The notes beneath the pieces are model-generated. The model had not been told where the DNA came from. It ran no database searches and was given only the letters and a program-made list of their open reading frames with translations. Below, in pieces: positions 9,818 to 19,087 of a stretch of 64,000 nt of DNA (the stretch's first letter is position 1; each line of letters starts with the position of its first letter). The DNA lies in NCBI RefSeq assembly GCF_029910655.1, contig NZ_CP123897.1, positions 4,515,547 to 4,579,546 of the forward strand, given 5' to 3'. This DNA comes from Methylomonas sp. UP202 (GTDB lineage: Bacteria > Pseudomonadota > Gammaproteobacteria > Methylococcales > Methylomonadaceae). The position numbers and the translations under genes are program-made.

Positions 9818-10873
9818 ATGAAATCCATCGTCTCTCTCCTAAGCTCCCACCAACGCTTCGCCAGGATGGTTTCGATCACGGCACTGTGGCTGTGCTCCGT
9901 TTCGCTGGTAAGCGCAAAACCCTCGTTAAAGGTTTTGGCCTGGCCGGGTTACGCCGACCCGGAGATCGTCGCCGAATTCGCCAAACGCTACGACGCCGAT
10001 GTGGAAATCACCTACGTCGAATCGGACGACGACTTATGGTACAAGCTCAATCACGAGCATCACGACGTATTCGCGGTCAACACCGCCGAATTGCAACGTT
10101 ACATCGCCGCCGGCATCAGCGTGCCGCTGGATGCGGCCAAGATTGCCAATCGCGCGCGCCAACTGCCGCGTTTTCGCGACCTCGCTACTTTTCCCGGCCT
10201 AATACACGCCGGCCGCGCCTATGCGATACCCTACACCTACGCCGAAATGGGGCTAATCTACGATCGCCGTAAAGTGACCTCCCCGCCTCGCTCGATGTCG
10301 GCACTTTGGGACCCGGCCTACCGCCAGCGGGTGCTGGCTTTCAATACCAGCAACCACAATTTTACGCTGGTCGGATTACTCAGCGGCGCGGCCCACCCTT
10401 TCAGCCTCGGCGACGCCGAGTTGAACGCCGCCGCCCGGCGACTGGCCGAGCTGCGCCGCAATGTACTGACCTTTTACACGTCGGTAGAGGAAGCCGGCGA
10501 ACTGTACGCCAAGCACGATATCGCGCTGATTTTCGGCAATTACGGCAATCAACAAATCCAGGAACTCAGGCGGCGCGGCGCGGACGTCGGTTACGTCATC
10601 CCCGACGAAGGCGCGCTGGCGTGGTTGGATTGCTGGGCGCTTACCCGAGACGCCGGCAACACCACGCTGGCCGAACGCTGGATAGACTTCATGCTGGAAC
10701 CGCAAGTCGGCGCGCACTTAACCGAGCAACACGGATTGGCCAACACCACCAGCCAGCCGGCCGGTCTGGCGCCAGATGCCAAATTGATCTGGCTGGAGCC
10801 GATCGGCAATCCAGAACGTCAAAAAGCCCTGTGGGACCGGATTATTTCCGGCGACGCGCCGGAGGCTTTCTGA
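9818..10873 (+). CDS. PotD-like periplasmic polyamine/solute-binding protein (NspS-like partner of the downstream GGDEF-EAL protein)
   Basis: A 351-residue extracellular solute-binding protein of the PotD class. A signal peptide runs to about residue 34 ('LWLCSVSLVSA'), then the mature start 'LKVLAWPGYADPEIVAEFAKRY' matches the PotD N-terminus. The C-terminal lobe has 'GALAWLDCWAL', which keeps the W-x-D pair that contacts polyamine in PotD; the Asp/Glu pair of PotD's 'DDAREVF' region is replaced by 'NTSNHNFT'. No permease or ATPase genes are nearby. Instead the stop overlaps the start of a membrane GGDEF-EAL gene (TGATG at 10871-10875), as in nspS-mbaA of Vibrio cholerae. A sensing role is therefore more likely than transport. 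Ligand unknown. Confidence 0.85.
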   Translation: MKSIVSLLSSHQRFARMVSITALWLCSVSLVSAKPSLKVLAWPGYADPEIVAEFAKRYDADVEITYVESDDDLWYKLNHEHHDVFAVNTAELQRYIAAGISVPLDAAKIANRARQLPRFRDLATFPGLIHAGRAYAIPYTYAEMGLIYDRRKVTSPPRSMSALWDPAYRQRVLAFNTSNHNFTLVGLLSGAAHPFSLGDAELNAAARRLAELRRNVLTFYTSVEEAGELYAKHDIALIFGNYGNQQIQELRRRGADVGYVIPDEGALAWLDCWALTRDAGNTTLAERWIDFMLEPQVGAHLTEQHGLANTTSQPAGLAPDAKLIWLEPIGNPERQKALWDRIISGDAPEAF

Positions 10874-13800
10874 TGCGTCTGAGCATAGGCCTAAAACTGG
10901 CATTCTGGCTGGGTCTGTTCGGCACGTTGTCGTCGGGCCTGACCGGCTATTACGTCTACCAGCGCAGTCGCGCGCTACTGATCGATTCAGCCAAGGAAAA
11001 ACTACTGACCGCGACGCGGGACTCGGCGCAACGCTTCGACGCCGCGCTGAAGGCGACCGTTGCCGATGTCGATTTCCTGGCAGGCTTGGCGCTAAACCGC
11101 GCAATACTGGAAGCCGAGCCGACCACCAAGCCTACGATGGATAAAGCCAGGCTCGCCGAGATATTTAGCGGCTTGCTGGTCTCCCACCCCGAGTACAGCC
11201 AAATCCGACTGATCGATAGCCGGCATTTTGGCCTGGAAACGGTGCGGGCAGATCGCGACCAATCCGGCGTTAAAGTGATCGAAGCACCCCACTTGCAGGA
11301 AAAAAACCATTTCCCCTACGTCTTCGAAACCGCGGCCTTGCCGGCCGGTCAGGTTTACATTTCGGAGATCAACTTAAACCAGGAGCTTGGGACCCATCTG
11401 GGCTACGGCCAACCGACCATCCGCGTCGCCGCCCCGGTCAAGTCCGCCGCCGGGACAACCTTGGGCGTGCTGGTCATTAACGTCGATCTCGCCGACCTAT
11501 TCAAGCGGCTGCGCGACAGTTACAGCGGCGACAGCTACCCATTGCTGGTCAATCGACGCGGTGATTACCTGATCCATCCCGATCCCGCGAAAGCCTTTAG
11601 TTTCGAACGCGGCCGGCCGGTCAGAATCCAAAACGACATTCCGGACACCGCGCCGCTGCTGAACGGTTCCAGCCGGATCGCGGTACTCAGCGATACCGCC
11701 GTTAGCGCGTTGGGCGTACCCTATCTGGCCGCTTTCGCCCGCCAGGATTACGGCGCGGCCAGCGAAGGCCGTTTCGTGGTACTCGGCTTATACACCCCGC
11801 TGGACGTGGTCTCGATCGGCAGCAAGACTCTGAGCCTCCAAGTCATCCGTATCGCCTTGTCCCTAAGCTTATTGGTCAGTTTGGTTTCACTGCTGCTTGC
11901 CAAGATGCTGGCCAAACCGCTGCAGGCGATGACCAAAGCCATCGGCCAATTTCAGCTCGGCTTGCCACTCGCCGATATCCCCGTCGACCGCAACGACGAG
12001 ATCGGCCATTTAGCCCGCCTGTTTCGAGCGCTGGCGGAGCAGCTCAACGGTCAAATCGCCGAGATACATGCCTCCGAAGCCAAACTGCACGCGATCCTGA
12101 ACAACGCGCCGGTCGGGATTTGGTTGGTGGACACCAACGGTCGCTACGCCTTCGTCAACCAGACCTTCTGCCAAGCGCTAGGCATTCCGGAAAGCCGGTT
12201 TTTGCACACCTCCGCGCTGGACGAACTGCTGGGCACCGACATGGCTGCCCGCTTCGAAGCAGCCGACCAACGCTGTCTTAGCGGCGGCCTGGCACCGCAC
12301 CTAAGTCAGGAACAACTCACGTTCGTGGACGGCGAGAGCCACAGTCTGGAAATCAGCCGCACCAAACTATTGGGCCTGAAGGGCGAGGTCTTGGGCATTA
12401 TCGGGATCGCGACCGACATCAGCGACCGCAAACACGCCGCCGATCGCGAACGCGCTCACAACCGGGTGTTGGAACGCCTGGCCAAAAGCCTGCCGCTTGC
12501 CGACATTTTGGAAGCGGTCGTCGAGGGCATCGAAACCCAAAATCCGGCGCTATTGTGCTCCATTTTGTTGCTGGACGCAGAAGGCAGCCATTTGCTGGTC
12601 GGCGCGGCCCCGCATCTACCGGAATTTTACAATTGCGCGCTACACGGCCTGCGCATAGGCTTCGGCGTCGGCTCTTGCGGCACAGCGGCGGTGACCGGCG
12701 ACCGAGTCATTATCGAAGACATTCAAAGCCATCCTTATTGGACGCCGTATCGGGAGTTGGCGGCCAAGGCCGGCTTGGCTTCTTGCTGGTCGGAGCCGGT
12801 ACGCGATGCCGGCGGCAAGTTGCTCGGCACACTGACCATTTATCAACGTCAGCCGGCGCTACCCACGCCACGCGACTTGCAAATGACCGAACAGGCCGCC
12901 AATCTGACCGGAATCGCGATAGAACATTGCCGTGCCAACGAAGAATTGCGGCTGGCTTCGCTGGTCTACCAAAACAGCAGCGAAGCGATGGCCGTCACCG
13001 ACGCGCTCGGCTCTATCCTGGCCATCAACCCGGCATTTTCGGCGATCACCGGCTATACCCCGGCGGAAGTCATCGGTCAGAATTACAATATTCTGAACTC
13101 CGACCGCCAGGACTACCATTTTTATCAAACCATGTGGCATGCGATTAACGCCAGCGGCCACTGGAAGGGCGAAATCTGGAATCGCCGCAAGAACGGCGAA
13201 GTGTTCGTTCAATGGTTGACGGTCAACACGATTTTCAACGAGGACGGCAGTCCGCATCGGCGCGTGGCCTTGTTTTCCGACATCACCGAAAAAAAGCAAA
13301 CCGAAGAGCTAATCTGGACTCAGGCCAATTTCGACCCGTTGACCGGACTGCCCAACCGCCGGATGTTTCACGACCGGCTGGATCAGGAACTGAAGAAGGC
13401 GCATCGCACCGGCCGCGCGCTGGCGCTGATTTTTCTGGATCTGGACCGCTTCAAGGAAATCAACGACACGCTCGGCCACGATATGGGCGATTTGTTGCTT
13501 AAGGATGCCGCGCAACGCTTGCTGCGTTGCGTGCGCGAATCCGATACTGTGGCGCGACTGGGCGGCGACGAATTCACGATTATCCTGGGCGAACTCGACG
13601 ATACGGAACATGTCGAGCGCATCGTCGTCAATTTGCTGCAAAAACTGGCCGAACCGTTTCAGCTGAAAGCCAAGGTGGCCTATCTGTCGGCGAGTATCGG
13701 CATCACGCTGTTCCCGAAAGACGGCGACAAAATCCACGTACTGATCAAAAACGCCGACCAGGCCATGTATGCCGCCAAGCACCAAGGCCGCAATCGCTAT

Positions 13801-14634
13801 TGTTATTTCACGCCCTCGATGCAGGAAGCGGCGCAAATCCGAATGGAAATCGCCGGCGATTTACGCGGTGCGCTCGGCGCCGACCAGTTCCAACTGTATT
13901 ACCAACCGATAGTCGATCTCGCCACCGGCGTCGTGTACAAGGCCGAGGCCCTGTTACGTTGGCAACACCCGCTACGCGGCTGGGTGAGTCCGGCGGAGTT
14001 TGTGCCGATCGCCGAGGACATTGGGATCATTAATGAAATCGGCGATTGGGTGTTCAAGCAGGCTGCCGAACGCGCCAAACTGTGGCGGCAACGGTTTCAC
14101 GCCGATTTCCAAATCAGCATTAACAAATCGCCGGTCCAATTTCATGATACCAACCAAACTCAGCGCGATTGGCCTGAACACTTACGGCAACTGGGCTTGC
14201 CTGGGGCCGGCATCATCGTCGAAATCACCGAGGGGCTGCTGCTGGATGCCAGTAACGACGTCAAGGAGCAATTGCTAAGCTTTCGGGACAACGGTATCCA
14301 AGTGGCGCTGGACGATTTCGGCACCGGCTATTCGTCGCTGGCCTATCTGAAAAAATTCGACATCGATTATCTGAAAATCGACCGCTCCTTCGTCAGCAAC
14401 CTGGGGCCGGAATCGAGCGACCGCGTGCTTTGCGAGGCGATTATCGCAATGGCCCATAAACTGGGAATGAAGGTTGTCGCCGAAGGGATAGAAACCGAAG
14501 AGCAACACCGGATACTCGTGGAATCCGGCTGCGACTTCGGCCAGGGCTTTCTATTCTCGCAGGCGCTACCGGCCGAGGCGTTCGAAGCCCGCTTGGCCGG
14601 CGGCCCGGCCGAGTTTATTTCAATTTCAGTTTGA
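10873..14634 (+). CDS. Membrane diguanylate cyclase/phosphodiesterase (dCache-HAMP-PAS-GAF-PAS-GGDEF-EAL), MbaA-like
   Basis: Synthesises and/or degrades cyclic di-GMP in response to periplasmic and cytoplasmic cues. The open frame extends further upstream, but the start at 10873 gives a proper TM segment and a TGATG overlap with the binding-protein gene; the product is 1253 residues. Order: TM1 (~7-29), periplasmic dCache-type region (~30-330), TM2 (~335-356), HAMP (~357-405), PAS (~410-525), GAF (~545-690), PAS (~700-815), GGDEF (~820-985), EAL (~1000-1245). The GGDEF motif 'LGGDEF' is intact at 897-901 and EAL at 1025-1027, with 'DDFGTGYSSL' and 'LKIDRSF' also present, so both domains look catalytically competent. 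The neighbour suggests regulation by a liganded PotD-like protein. Confidence 0.93.
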   Translation: MRLSIGLKLAFWLGLFGTLSSGLTGYYVYQRSRALLIDSAKEKLLTATRDSAQRFDAALKATVADVDFLAGLALNRAILEAEPTTKPTMDKARLAEIFSGLLVSHPEYSQIRLIDSRHFGLETVRADRDQSGVKVIEAPHLQEKNHFPYVFETAALPAGQVYISEINLNQELGTHLGYGQPTIRVAAPVKSAAGTTLGVLVINVDLADLFKRLRDSYSGDSYPLLVNRRGDYLIHPDPAKAFSFERGRPVRIQNDIPDTAPLLNGSSRIAVLSDTAVSALGVPYLAAFARQDYGAASEGRFVVLGLYTPLDVVSIGSKTLSLQVIRIALSLSLLVSLVSLLLAKMLAKPLQAMTKAIGQFQLGLPLADIPVDRNDEIGHLARLFRALAEQLNGQIAEIHASEAKLHAILNNAPVGIWLVDTNGRYAFVNQTFCQALGIPESRFLHTSALDELLGTDMAARFEAADQRCLSGGLAPHLSQEQLTFVDGESHSLEISRTKLLGLKGEVLGIIGIATDISDRKHAADRERAHNRVLERLAKSLPLADILEAVVEGIETQNPALLCSILLLDAEGSHLLVGAAPHLPEFYNCALHGLRIGFGVGSCGTAAVTGDRVIIEDIQSHPYWTPYRELAAKAGLASCWSEPVRDAGGKLLGTLTIYQRQPALPTPRDLQMTEQAANLTGIAIEHCRANEELRLASLVYQNSSEAMAVTDALGSILAINPAFSAITGYTPAEVIGQNYNILNSDRQDYHFYQTMWHAINASGHWKGEIWNRRKNGEVFVQWLTVNTIFNEDGSPHRRVALFSDITEKKQTEELIWTQANFDPLTGLPNRRMFHDRLDQELKKAHRTGRALALIFLDLDRFKEINDTLGHDMGDLLLKDAAQRLLRCVRESDTVARLGGDEFTIILGELDDTEHVERIVVNLLQKLAEPFQLKAKVAYLSASIGITLFPKDGDKIHVLIKNADQAMYAAKHQGRNRYCYFTPSMQEAAQIRMEIAGDLRGALGADQFQLYYQPIVDLATGVVYKAEALLRWQHPLRGWVSPAEFVPIAEDIGIINEIGDWVFKQAAERAKLWRQRFHADFQISINKSPVQFHDTNQTQRDWPEHLRQLGLPGAGIIVEITEGLLLDASNDVKEQLLSFRDNGIQVALDDFGTGYSSLAYLKKFDIDYLKIDRSFVSNLGPESSDRVLCEAIIAMAHKLGMKVVAEGIETEEQHRILVESGCDFGQGFLFSQALPAEAFEARLAGGPAEFISISV

Positions 14635-15454
14635 TCAAATGCACGCGGCGGTTGTCGGCGCGCAAGACTTCGAAACAAAAGTCGTCGATTTCGACTTTTT
14701 CGCCCTTCTTCGGAAAATGCTCCAGGCGTTGGACGATCAAGCCACCAATGGTGTCGCATTCGTCGTCTTCCAGAACCGCCGAGAAGTAGTCGTTGAATTC
14801 CTCAATAGGCGTCAACGCGTTGAGTATGAACTCTTTCTCGCTACGCTGGGAAATGTACTCCTCGGATTCGTCATCGTCGTGTTCGTCCTCGATCTTACCG
14901 ACGATTTGCTCCAGGACATCCTCAATGGTCACCAAGCCGGCGGCGTTACCGTATTCATCGACGACGATGGCCATGTGATTACGCTCGGTACGAAACTCCT
15001 TTAGCAACACGTTCAAACGTTTGCTCTCAGGCACGACGTTGGCCGGCCGCATGACGTTTTCGACTTTCAAGTTCTTGTCGCGTAAAACGCAGCCAAGCAA
15101 ATCCTTGGCAAGCAGAATACCGACCACCTTGCTGCGGTCTTCTTCGATGACCGGGAAACGGGAATGGGCGAATTCGACAACCAACGGAAAGATGGTTTCC
15201 AATTCCGCGTCCCTAGGAACCACCACCATCTGCGAGCGGGGGATCATGATGTCGCGGACCCGCATCTCGGCGACATGCATCACGCCTTCCATCATGGCCA
15301 GCGCGTCGGAGTCCAGCAAGTGTTTTTCCTGCGACTCACGGAGAATTTCCAGCAGATCTTCCTGATCTTGCGGCTCCCCACTCAGAAAATGGCCGATACG
15401 TTCGATCAGGCTTTTCTGGTGGGGCTGACTACTCGGGGGGTTACCATCGCTCAT
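14615..15454 (-). CDS. corC: CorC/YbeX-type CBS-domain protein
   Basis: A 279-residue soluble protein with two CBS domains (about residues 65-190: 'VRDIMIPRSQMVVVPRDAEL', 'VVDEYGNAAGLVTIEDVLEQIVG') and the C-terminal CorC/HlyC domain (~200-279). In E. coli the YbeX protein is linked to magnesium/cobalt homeostasis and ribosome-related stress. Its start overlaps the ybeY stop by 4 bases, in the conserved ybeZ-ybeY-ybeX order. The 3' end overlaps the convergent GGDEF-EAL gene by 20 bases. No lnt gene follows, unlike in E. coli. Confidence 0.92.
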   Translation of the reverse strand: MSDGNPPSSQPHQKSLIERIGHFLSGEPQDQEDLLEILRESQEKHLLDSDALAMMEGVMHVAEMRVRDIMIPRSQMVVVPRDAELETIFPLVVEFAHSRFPVIEEDRSKVVGILLAKDLLGCVLRDKNLKVENVMRPANVVPESKRLNVLLKEFRTERNHMAIVVDEYGNAAGLVTIEDVLEQIVGKIEDEHDDDESEEYISQRSEKEFILNALTPIEEFNDYFSAVLEDDECDTIGGLIVQRLEHFPKKGEKVEIDDFCFEVLRADNRRVHLIKLKLK

Positions 15455-15909
15455 CGTTCGTGTTCCTCCATATAAGGATTGGCAATATCCAATTTTTCCA
15501 AAATTTCAATCTCCAGGGCTTCCATTTGCTCGGCCTCCAACTCGTCGACGTGATCATACCCTAACAAATGCAATACGCCGTGTACAGTGATGTGCGCCCA
15601 ATGATGCTCAACCGACTTGCCTTGCTCCGCGGCCTCACGGGCTATCAGCGGCGCGCAAACCACCAAATCGCCCAGCAAATCCATTTCCACGCCGGGCGGC
15701 GCTTCGAACGGAAAACTCAGGATATTCGTCGGACCCGCCTTTTGCCGATATTGGCCGTTCAATTCGGCGCTTTCGGTTTCATCAACCAAACGGATCACAA
15801 TTTCGCTGTCGACCTCGCGCCCGGCCAGTGCTGCATCGACCCAAACCTGAAACCTCGCCGGCTCGGGATGCTCGGCTTCGGTCGCGACCTGCAACTCGAT
15901 CAGGTTCAT
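15451..15909 (-). CDS. ybeY: Endoribonuclease YbeY
   Basis: Zinc-dependent RNase-like protein that takes part in 16S rRNA 3' maturation and 70S quality control. The 152-residue protein has the diagnostic metal motif H-x3-H-x5-H in 'HGVLHLLGYDH' near residue 115. It starts one base inside the end of ybeZ and overlaps ybeX, so the three genes should be translated together. Confidence 0.96.
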   Translation of the reverse strand: MNLIELQVATEAEHPEPARFQVWVDAALAGREVDSEIVIRLVDETESAELNGQYRQKAGPTNILSFPFEAPPGVEMDLLGDLVVCAPLIAREAAEQGKSVEHHWAHITVHGVLHLLGYDHVDELEAEQMEALEIEILEKLDIANPYMEEHER

Positions 15910-16898
15910 CAGCCGACCTTACCTTGTTCTTGCTCGTAACGGTCGTAAGCCGCCACGATGCGCTGAACCAACGGATGGCGCACCACGTCGCGCACACCGA
16001 AGAAGGTAAAACTGATGCCTTCGACATCCTTCAAGACTTTCAATACGTGTTTCAACCCGGACATTTTTTCGTTCGGCAAATCAATCTGAGTCACGTCGCC
16101 GGTGATCACCGCCGTCGACCCGAATCCAACCCGGGTCAGAAACATCTTGATCTGCTCGACCGTGGTATTTTGCGCCTCGTCCAGAATGATGAACGAGTCG
16201 TTCAGCGTTCGTCCGCGCATGAAAGCCAGTGGCGCGACTTCGATGACGTTTTTCTCCAATAACTTTTCGACCCGCTCGAAACCCAACATGTCGTAGAGCG
16301 CATCGTAAAGCGGCCGCAAGTAGGGATCAACCTTTTGCGCCATGTCGCCGGGTAGAAAGCCGAGTTTCTCGCCGGCCTCGACCGCCGGACGAACCAACAC
16401 GATACGCCTTACCCGCTCGGTCTGCAGCGCCTCGACCGCGCAAGCCACCGCCAGATAAGTCTTGCCGGTACCGGCAGGACCGACGCCGAAGTTGATGTCA
16501 AAGCTGAGAATCTTGCGCAGATAATCCTGTTGGTTATGTCCCCGGCCTTTGATGACGCCGCGTTTGGTGCGAATCGCCACCGGCTCGAGCTGCGATGCCG
16601 GCAAGGCCTTCAACAATTGGTCGATACTGGCGTCCTGCAGACTTAGATGCACTTGTTCGGGGGTAATCTCTTCGCGCTCGGTCAATTCGAACAGCTTCAG
16701 CATGACCGCGCAAGCCGCCTTGACCGCCGCATCGACACCGGTCACCCGAAAGAAATTGCCGCGATTGGCGATCTCGACCTGCAGACGTTGCTCGATTTGA
16801 CGAATATGACTATCGAGTTGACCGCAAAAATTAGATAGGCGCTGGGCATCCGCCGGCAGCAGCGTCAGTTCTTCGGAAAAATGAGAGCTGTTCAACAC
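15909..16898 (-). CDS. ybeZ: PhoH-like ATPase YbeZ
   Basis: A PhoH-family P-loop ATPase of 329 residues that acts with YbeY in rRNA metabolism. Walker A is 'GPAGTGKTYLA' (~residue 139) and Walker B lies in 'DSFIILDEAQNTT' (~235), followed by 'MFLTRVGFGSTAVITGD'. The N-terminal ~100 residues look like the single-strand nucleic-acid-binding (KH-like) part of the family. It abuts miaB (shared base at 16898) and ybeY. Confidence 0.95.
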   Translation of the reverse strand: MLNSSHFSEELTLLPADAQRLSNFCGQLDSHIRQIEQRLQVEIANRGNFFRVTGVDAAVKAACAVMLKLFELTEREEITPEQVHLSLQDASIDQLLKALPASQLEPVAIRTKRGVIKGRGHNQQDYLRKILSFDINFGVGPAGTGKTYLAVACAVEALQTERVRRIVLVRPAVEAGEKLGFLPGDMAQKVDPYLRPLYDALYDMLGFERVEKLLEKNVIEVAPLAFMRGRTLNDSFIILDEAQNTTVEQIKMFLTRVGFGSTAVITGDVTQIDLPNEKMSGLKHVLKVLKDVEGISFTFFGVRDVVRHPLVQRIVAAYDRYEQEQGKVG

Positions 16899-18253
16899 TA
16901 GGCAATCTGTTGGATTTTTTCGACGCTGGACTCGGCCAATCGGCCGCGCAGCGAATTGGGTAAGGCTTCGGTAATCAACACATCGACGAATTGACCGATC
17001 AGCCGTGGGTGAGCGGCGAAATTGACCACCCGGTTGTTTTCGGTCCGGCCGGTCAAATGCAGCGGATTTTTCTTGGAAACACCTTCCACTAACACGCTCT
17101 GCACCGAACCGACCATGCTTTCGGAAATCGCCATGAACATGTCGTTCAAACGTTCCTTCAGCCGTTGCAAGCGCGCTTCCTTGACCTCCATACCGACATC
17201 GTCGGCAAAGCCGGCCGCCGGCGTGCCCGGCCGCGCGCTGAAGATGAAACTATAAGAAAAATCGAATCCGACCTCTTCGATCAAGGCCATCGTGTCTTCG
17301 AAATCCTGCTCGGTTTCGCCGGGAAACCCGACAATGAAATCGGACGATAAACTGATGCCGGGGCGGGCCGCCTTGATCTTGCGGATGATGTCCAGATAAT
17401 CCTCGCGGCGGTGTCCGCGCTTCATTTCGGCTAGTATTCGATTGCTACCGCTTTGCACCGGCAAATGCAGGTGATTGACCAGTTGCGGAATCTCGGCGAA
17501 AGCCTCGATGATGTCGTCGGTGAATTCCAACGGATGCGACGTGGTAAAGCGAATTCGCTCGATACCGTCTACCGCGGCCACGTAATGCAGCAGCAACGCA
17601 AAGCTGGCGATGTCGCCGTCTTCGGTTTCGCCGCGATAGGCGTTGACGTTTTGACCTAGCAGATTGACTTCGCGCACGCCCTGCCCAGCCAGCGCTTCGA
17701 TTTCGGCGATCACGTCGTTGAGCGGGCGACTGACTTCCTCGCCGCGCGTATACGGCACCACGCAATAGGTGCAGTACTTGCTGCAGCCTTCCATCACCGA
17801 TACAAAGGCTTTCGGGCCTTCCGCCCTGGGTTCGGGCAAGTTGTCGAATTTCTCGATTTCCGGAAATGAAATATCGACGACGTGCCTCTCGCCGCTCCGG
17901 GCTTTGTTCAGCAATTCCGGCAGCCTATGCAGGGTTTGCGGCCCGAACACGATATCGACGTAGGGCGCGCGTTTTTGCAATGCCGCGCCTTCCTGGCTGG
18001 CCACGCAACCGCCGACGCCGATAATCACGTCCGGCCGCTTGTCCTTGATTTTTTTCCAGCGCCCAACCGCCGAAAACACTTTTTCCTGGGCTTTTTCGCG
18101 TATCGAACAAGTGTTCAATAACAACACGTCCGCCTGCTCGGGTATTTCGGTCAGTTCCATACCGTGCGAGGCCATCAGTACGTCCCGCATCTTGTCGGAA
18201 TCGTACTCGTTCATTTGACAACCGTTAGTTTGTATATACAGTTTTTGCGCCAT
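16898..18253 (-). CDS. miaB: tRNA-2-methylthio-N6-dimethylallyladenosine synthase
   Basis: Radical SAM methylthiotransferase that converts i6A37 to ms2i6A37 in tRNA. From the N-terminus: UPF0004 domain ('[18 protein letters not shown]', '[11 protein letters not shown]', '[12 protein letters not shown]') with its three cysteines, the radical SAM motif CxxxCxxC in '[19 protein letters not shown]', and a C-terminal TRAM domain. An in-frame ATG at 18349 would add 32 residues with no family counterpart; the ATG at 18253 gives '[11 protein letters not shown]' and a normal 451 residues. An intrinsic terminator 34 bases upstream separates it from the preceding minus-strand gene. Confidence 0.96.
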   Translation of the reverse strand: MAQKLYIQTNGCQMNEYDSDKMRDVLMASHGMELTEIPEQADVLLLNTCSIREKAQEKVFSAVGRWKKIKDKRPDVIIGVGGCVASQEGAALQKRAPYVDIVFGPQTLHRLPELLNKARSGERHVVDISFPEIEKFDNLPEPRAEGPKAFVSVMEGCSKYCTYCVVPYTRGEEVSRPLNDVIAEIEALAGQGVREVNLLGQNVNAYRGETEDGDIASFALLLHYVAAVDGIERIRFTTSHPLEFTDDIIEAFAEIPQLVNHLHLPVQSGSNRILAEMKRGHRREDYLDIIRKIKAARPGISLSSDFIVGFPGETEQDFEDTMALIEEVGFDFSYSFIFSARPGTPAAGFADDVGMEVKEARLQRLKERLNDMFMAISESMVGSVQSVLVEGVSKKNPLHLTGRTENNRVVNFAAHPRLIGQFVDVLITEALPNSLRGRLAESSVEKIQQIA

Positions 18254-18286
18254 GCTCGATGAGATACTCCAGCCTTTCTCACTAAC

Positions 18287-18312
18287 AAAAAACCCCAGTC
18301 TCTCGACAGGGG
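18287..18312 (-). terminator. Intrinsic terminator downstream of the ODP-like gene
   Basis: On the minus strand CCCCTGTC and GACTGGGG pair around a GAGA loop with one T-T mismatch, and the stem is followed directly by six T. It lies 46 bases past the stop of the metallo-beta-lactamase-fold gene and just before miaB, so it should end the upstream transcript. Confidence 0.7.
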
Positions 18313-18358
18313 CTAGATTGGCGCGGATTATAAACCCAATTTTCGGCAAATGCTTGTT

Positions 18359-19087
18359 TTATACGGCAATCCCCACCGGCAAGGCCTCGAACCAGTCCAG
18401 AAAACGCTTGACATCGTCGCCCTTAAACATTCGCCCGTGCTGGGGCGCCAGGATCTGAATATCTAATTTGCGGACGCGCTCGATCCAGACCCGCTTGGCT
18501 TGATTGGACGGCATCCAGCGTTGGTGGAAATAGCGCATTTTTTCGACATGAGTATCGAAATGCTCGACGAATACCGGCGTATCGCCCTCCTCCAGCGCCG
18601 CGCCGACATCGCCGGACATCAGAATCTTCGCGACTGGATCGTAAATATGAAAGTTGGCCGACGAGTGTAGATAATGGGCCGGCACTATTTGCAATTGCAC
18701 GCCGTCCAGATCGATAGTCCCACCCTGATCGGGAATGGCAACGTACTCGATCGCGTCGCAACCGAAATGCCTCAAAAAACCCTCCCAAAGTAGTGGCGCG
18801 TGCAGTCGAGCGTGCGGTAAGGCCCGATCCCACAAGCCCAACGACGAAATGATGTCGGGATCTTGGTGCGAGGCGAACAAATCGGTGATTTCCTCGACGG
18901 GCGCGTGATGAACGGCTGCCGCCAGCATCGGTGCGAACAATTCGATCCCACCGGGCTCCATCAGTAGACAACGGCTGGCGGTGCGCACCATGTACTGATT
19001 GGTATCAATGATGGTGGCCGGTTTGGTGTTGTCGCGGCCGAACATCAGCCACTGATGAGCACCTTCGTAGATTTTCGTGATTTTCAT
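18359..19087 (-). CDS. Oxygen-binding diiron (ODP)-type metallo-beta-lactamase-fold protein
   Basis: A 242-residue cytoplasmic MBL-fold protein. Six metal ligands expected for the flavodiiron/ODP branch are visible: H74, D76 and D78 in 'SHQDPDI', H138 in 'PAHYLHS', D160 in 'SGDVG' and H217 in 'PQHG'. There is no flavodoxin domain. The HxDPD form instead of HxHxDH argues against a hydrolase and for a diiron oxygen/NO-binding role, as in the ODP sensor of Treponema chemotaxis. The ATG at 19087 is used; the longer open frame to 19147 only overlaps the upstream gene. Start and upstream stop overlap as ATGA, so it is translationally coupled to a chemoreceptor-like protein, which fits a sensor role. 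Confidence 0.8.
   Translation of the reverse strand: MKITKIYEGAHQWLMFGRDNTKPATIIDTNQYMVRTASRCLLMEPGGIELFAPMLAAAVHHAPVEEITDLFASHQDPDIISSLGLWDRALPHARLHAPLLWEGFLRHFGCDAIEYVAIPDQGGTIDLDGVQLQIVPAHYLHSSANFHIYDPVAKILMSGDVGAALEEGDTPVFVEHFDTHVEKMRYFHQRWMPSNQAKRVWIERVRKLDIQILAPQHGRMFKGDDVKRFLDWFEALPVGIAV

Noticed and set aside
10306..10872. Upstream extension of the GGDEF-EAL frame (open from 10306)
   Set aside because: It lies wholly inside the PotD-like gene in another frame, is Arg/Pro-rich, and has no signal or domain. The start at 10873 gives a proper TM segment and TGATG coupling.
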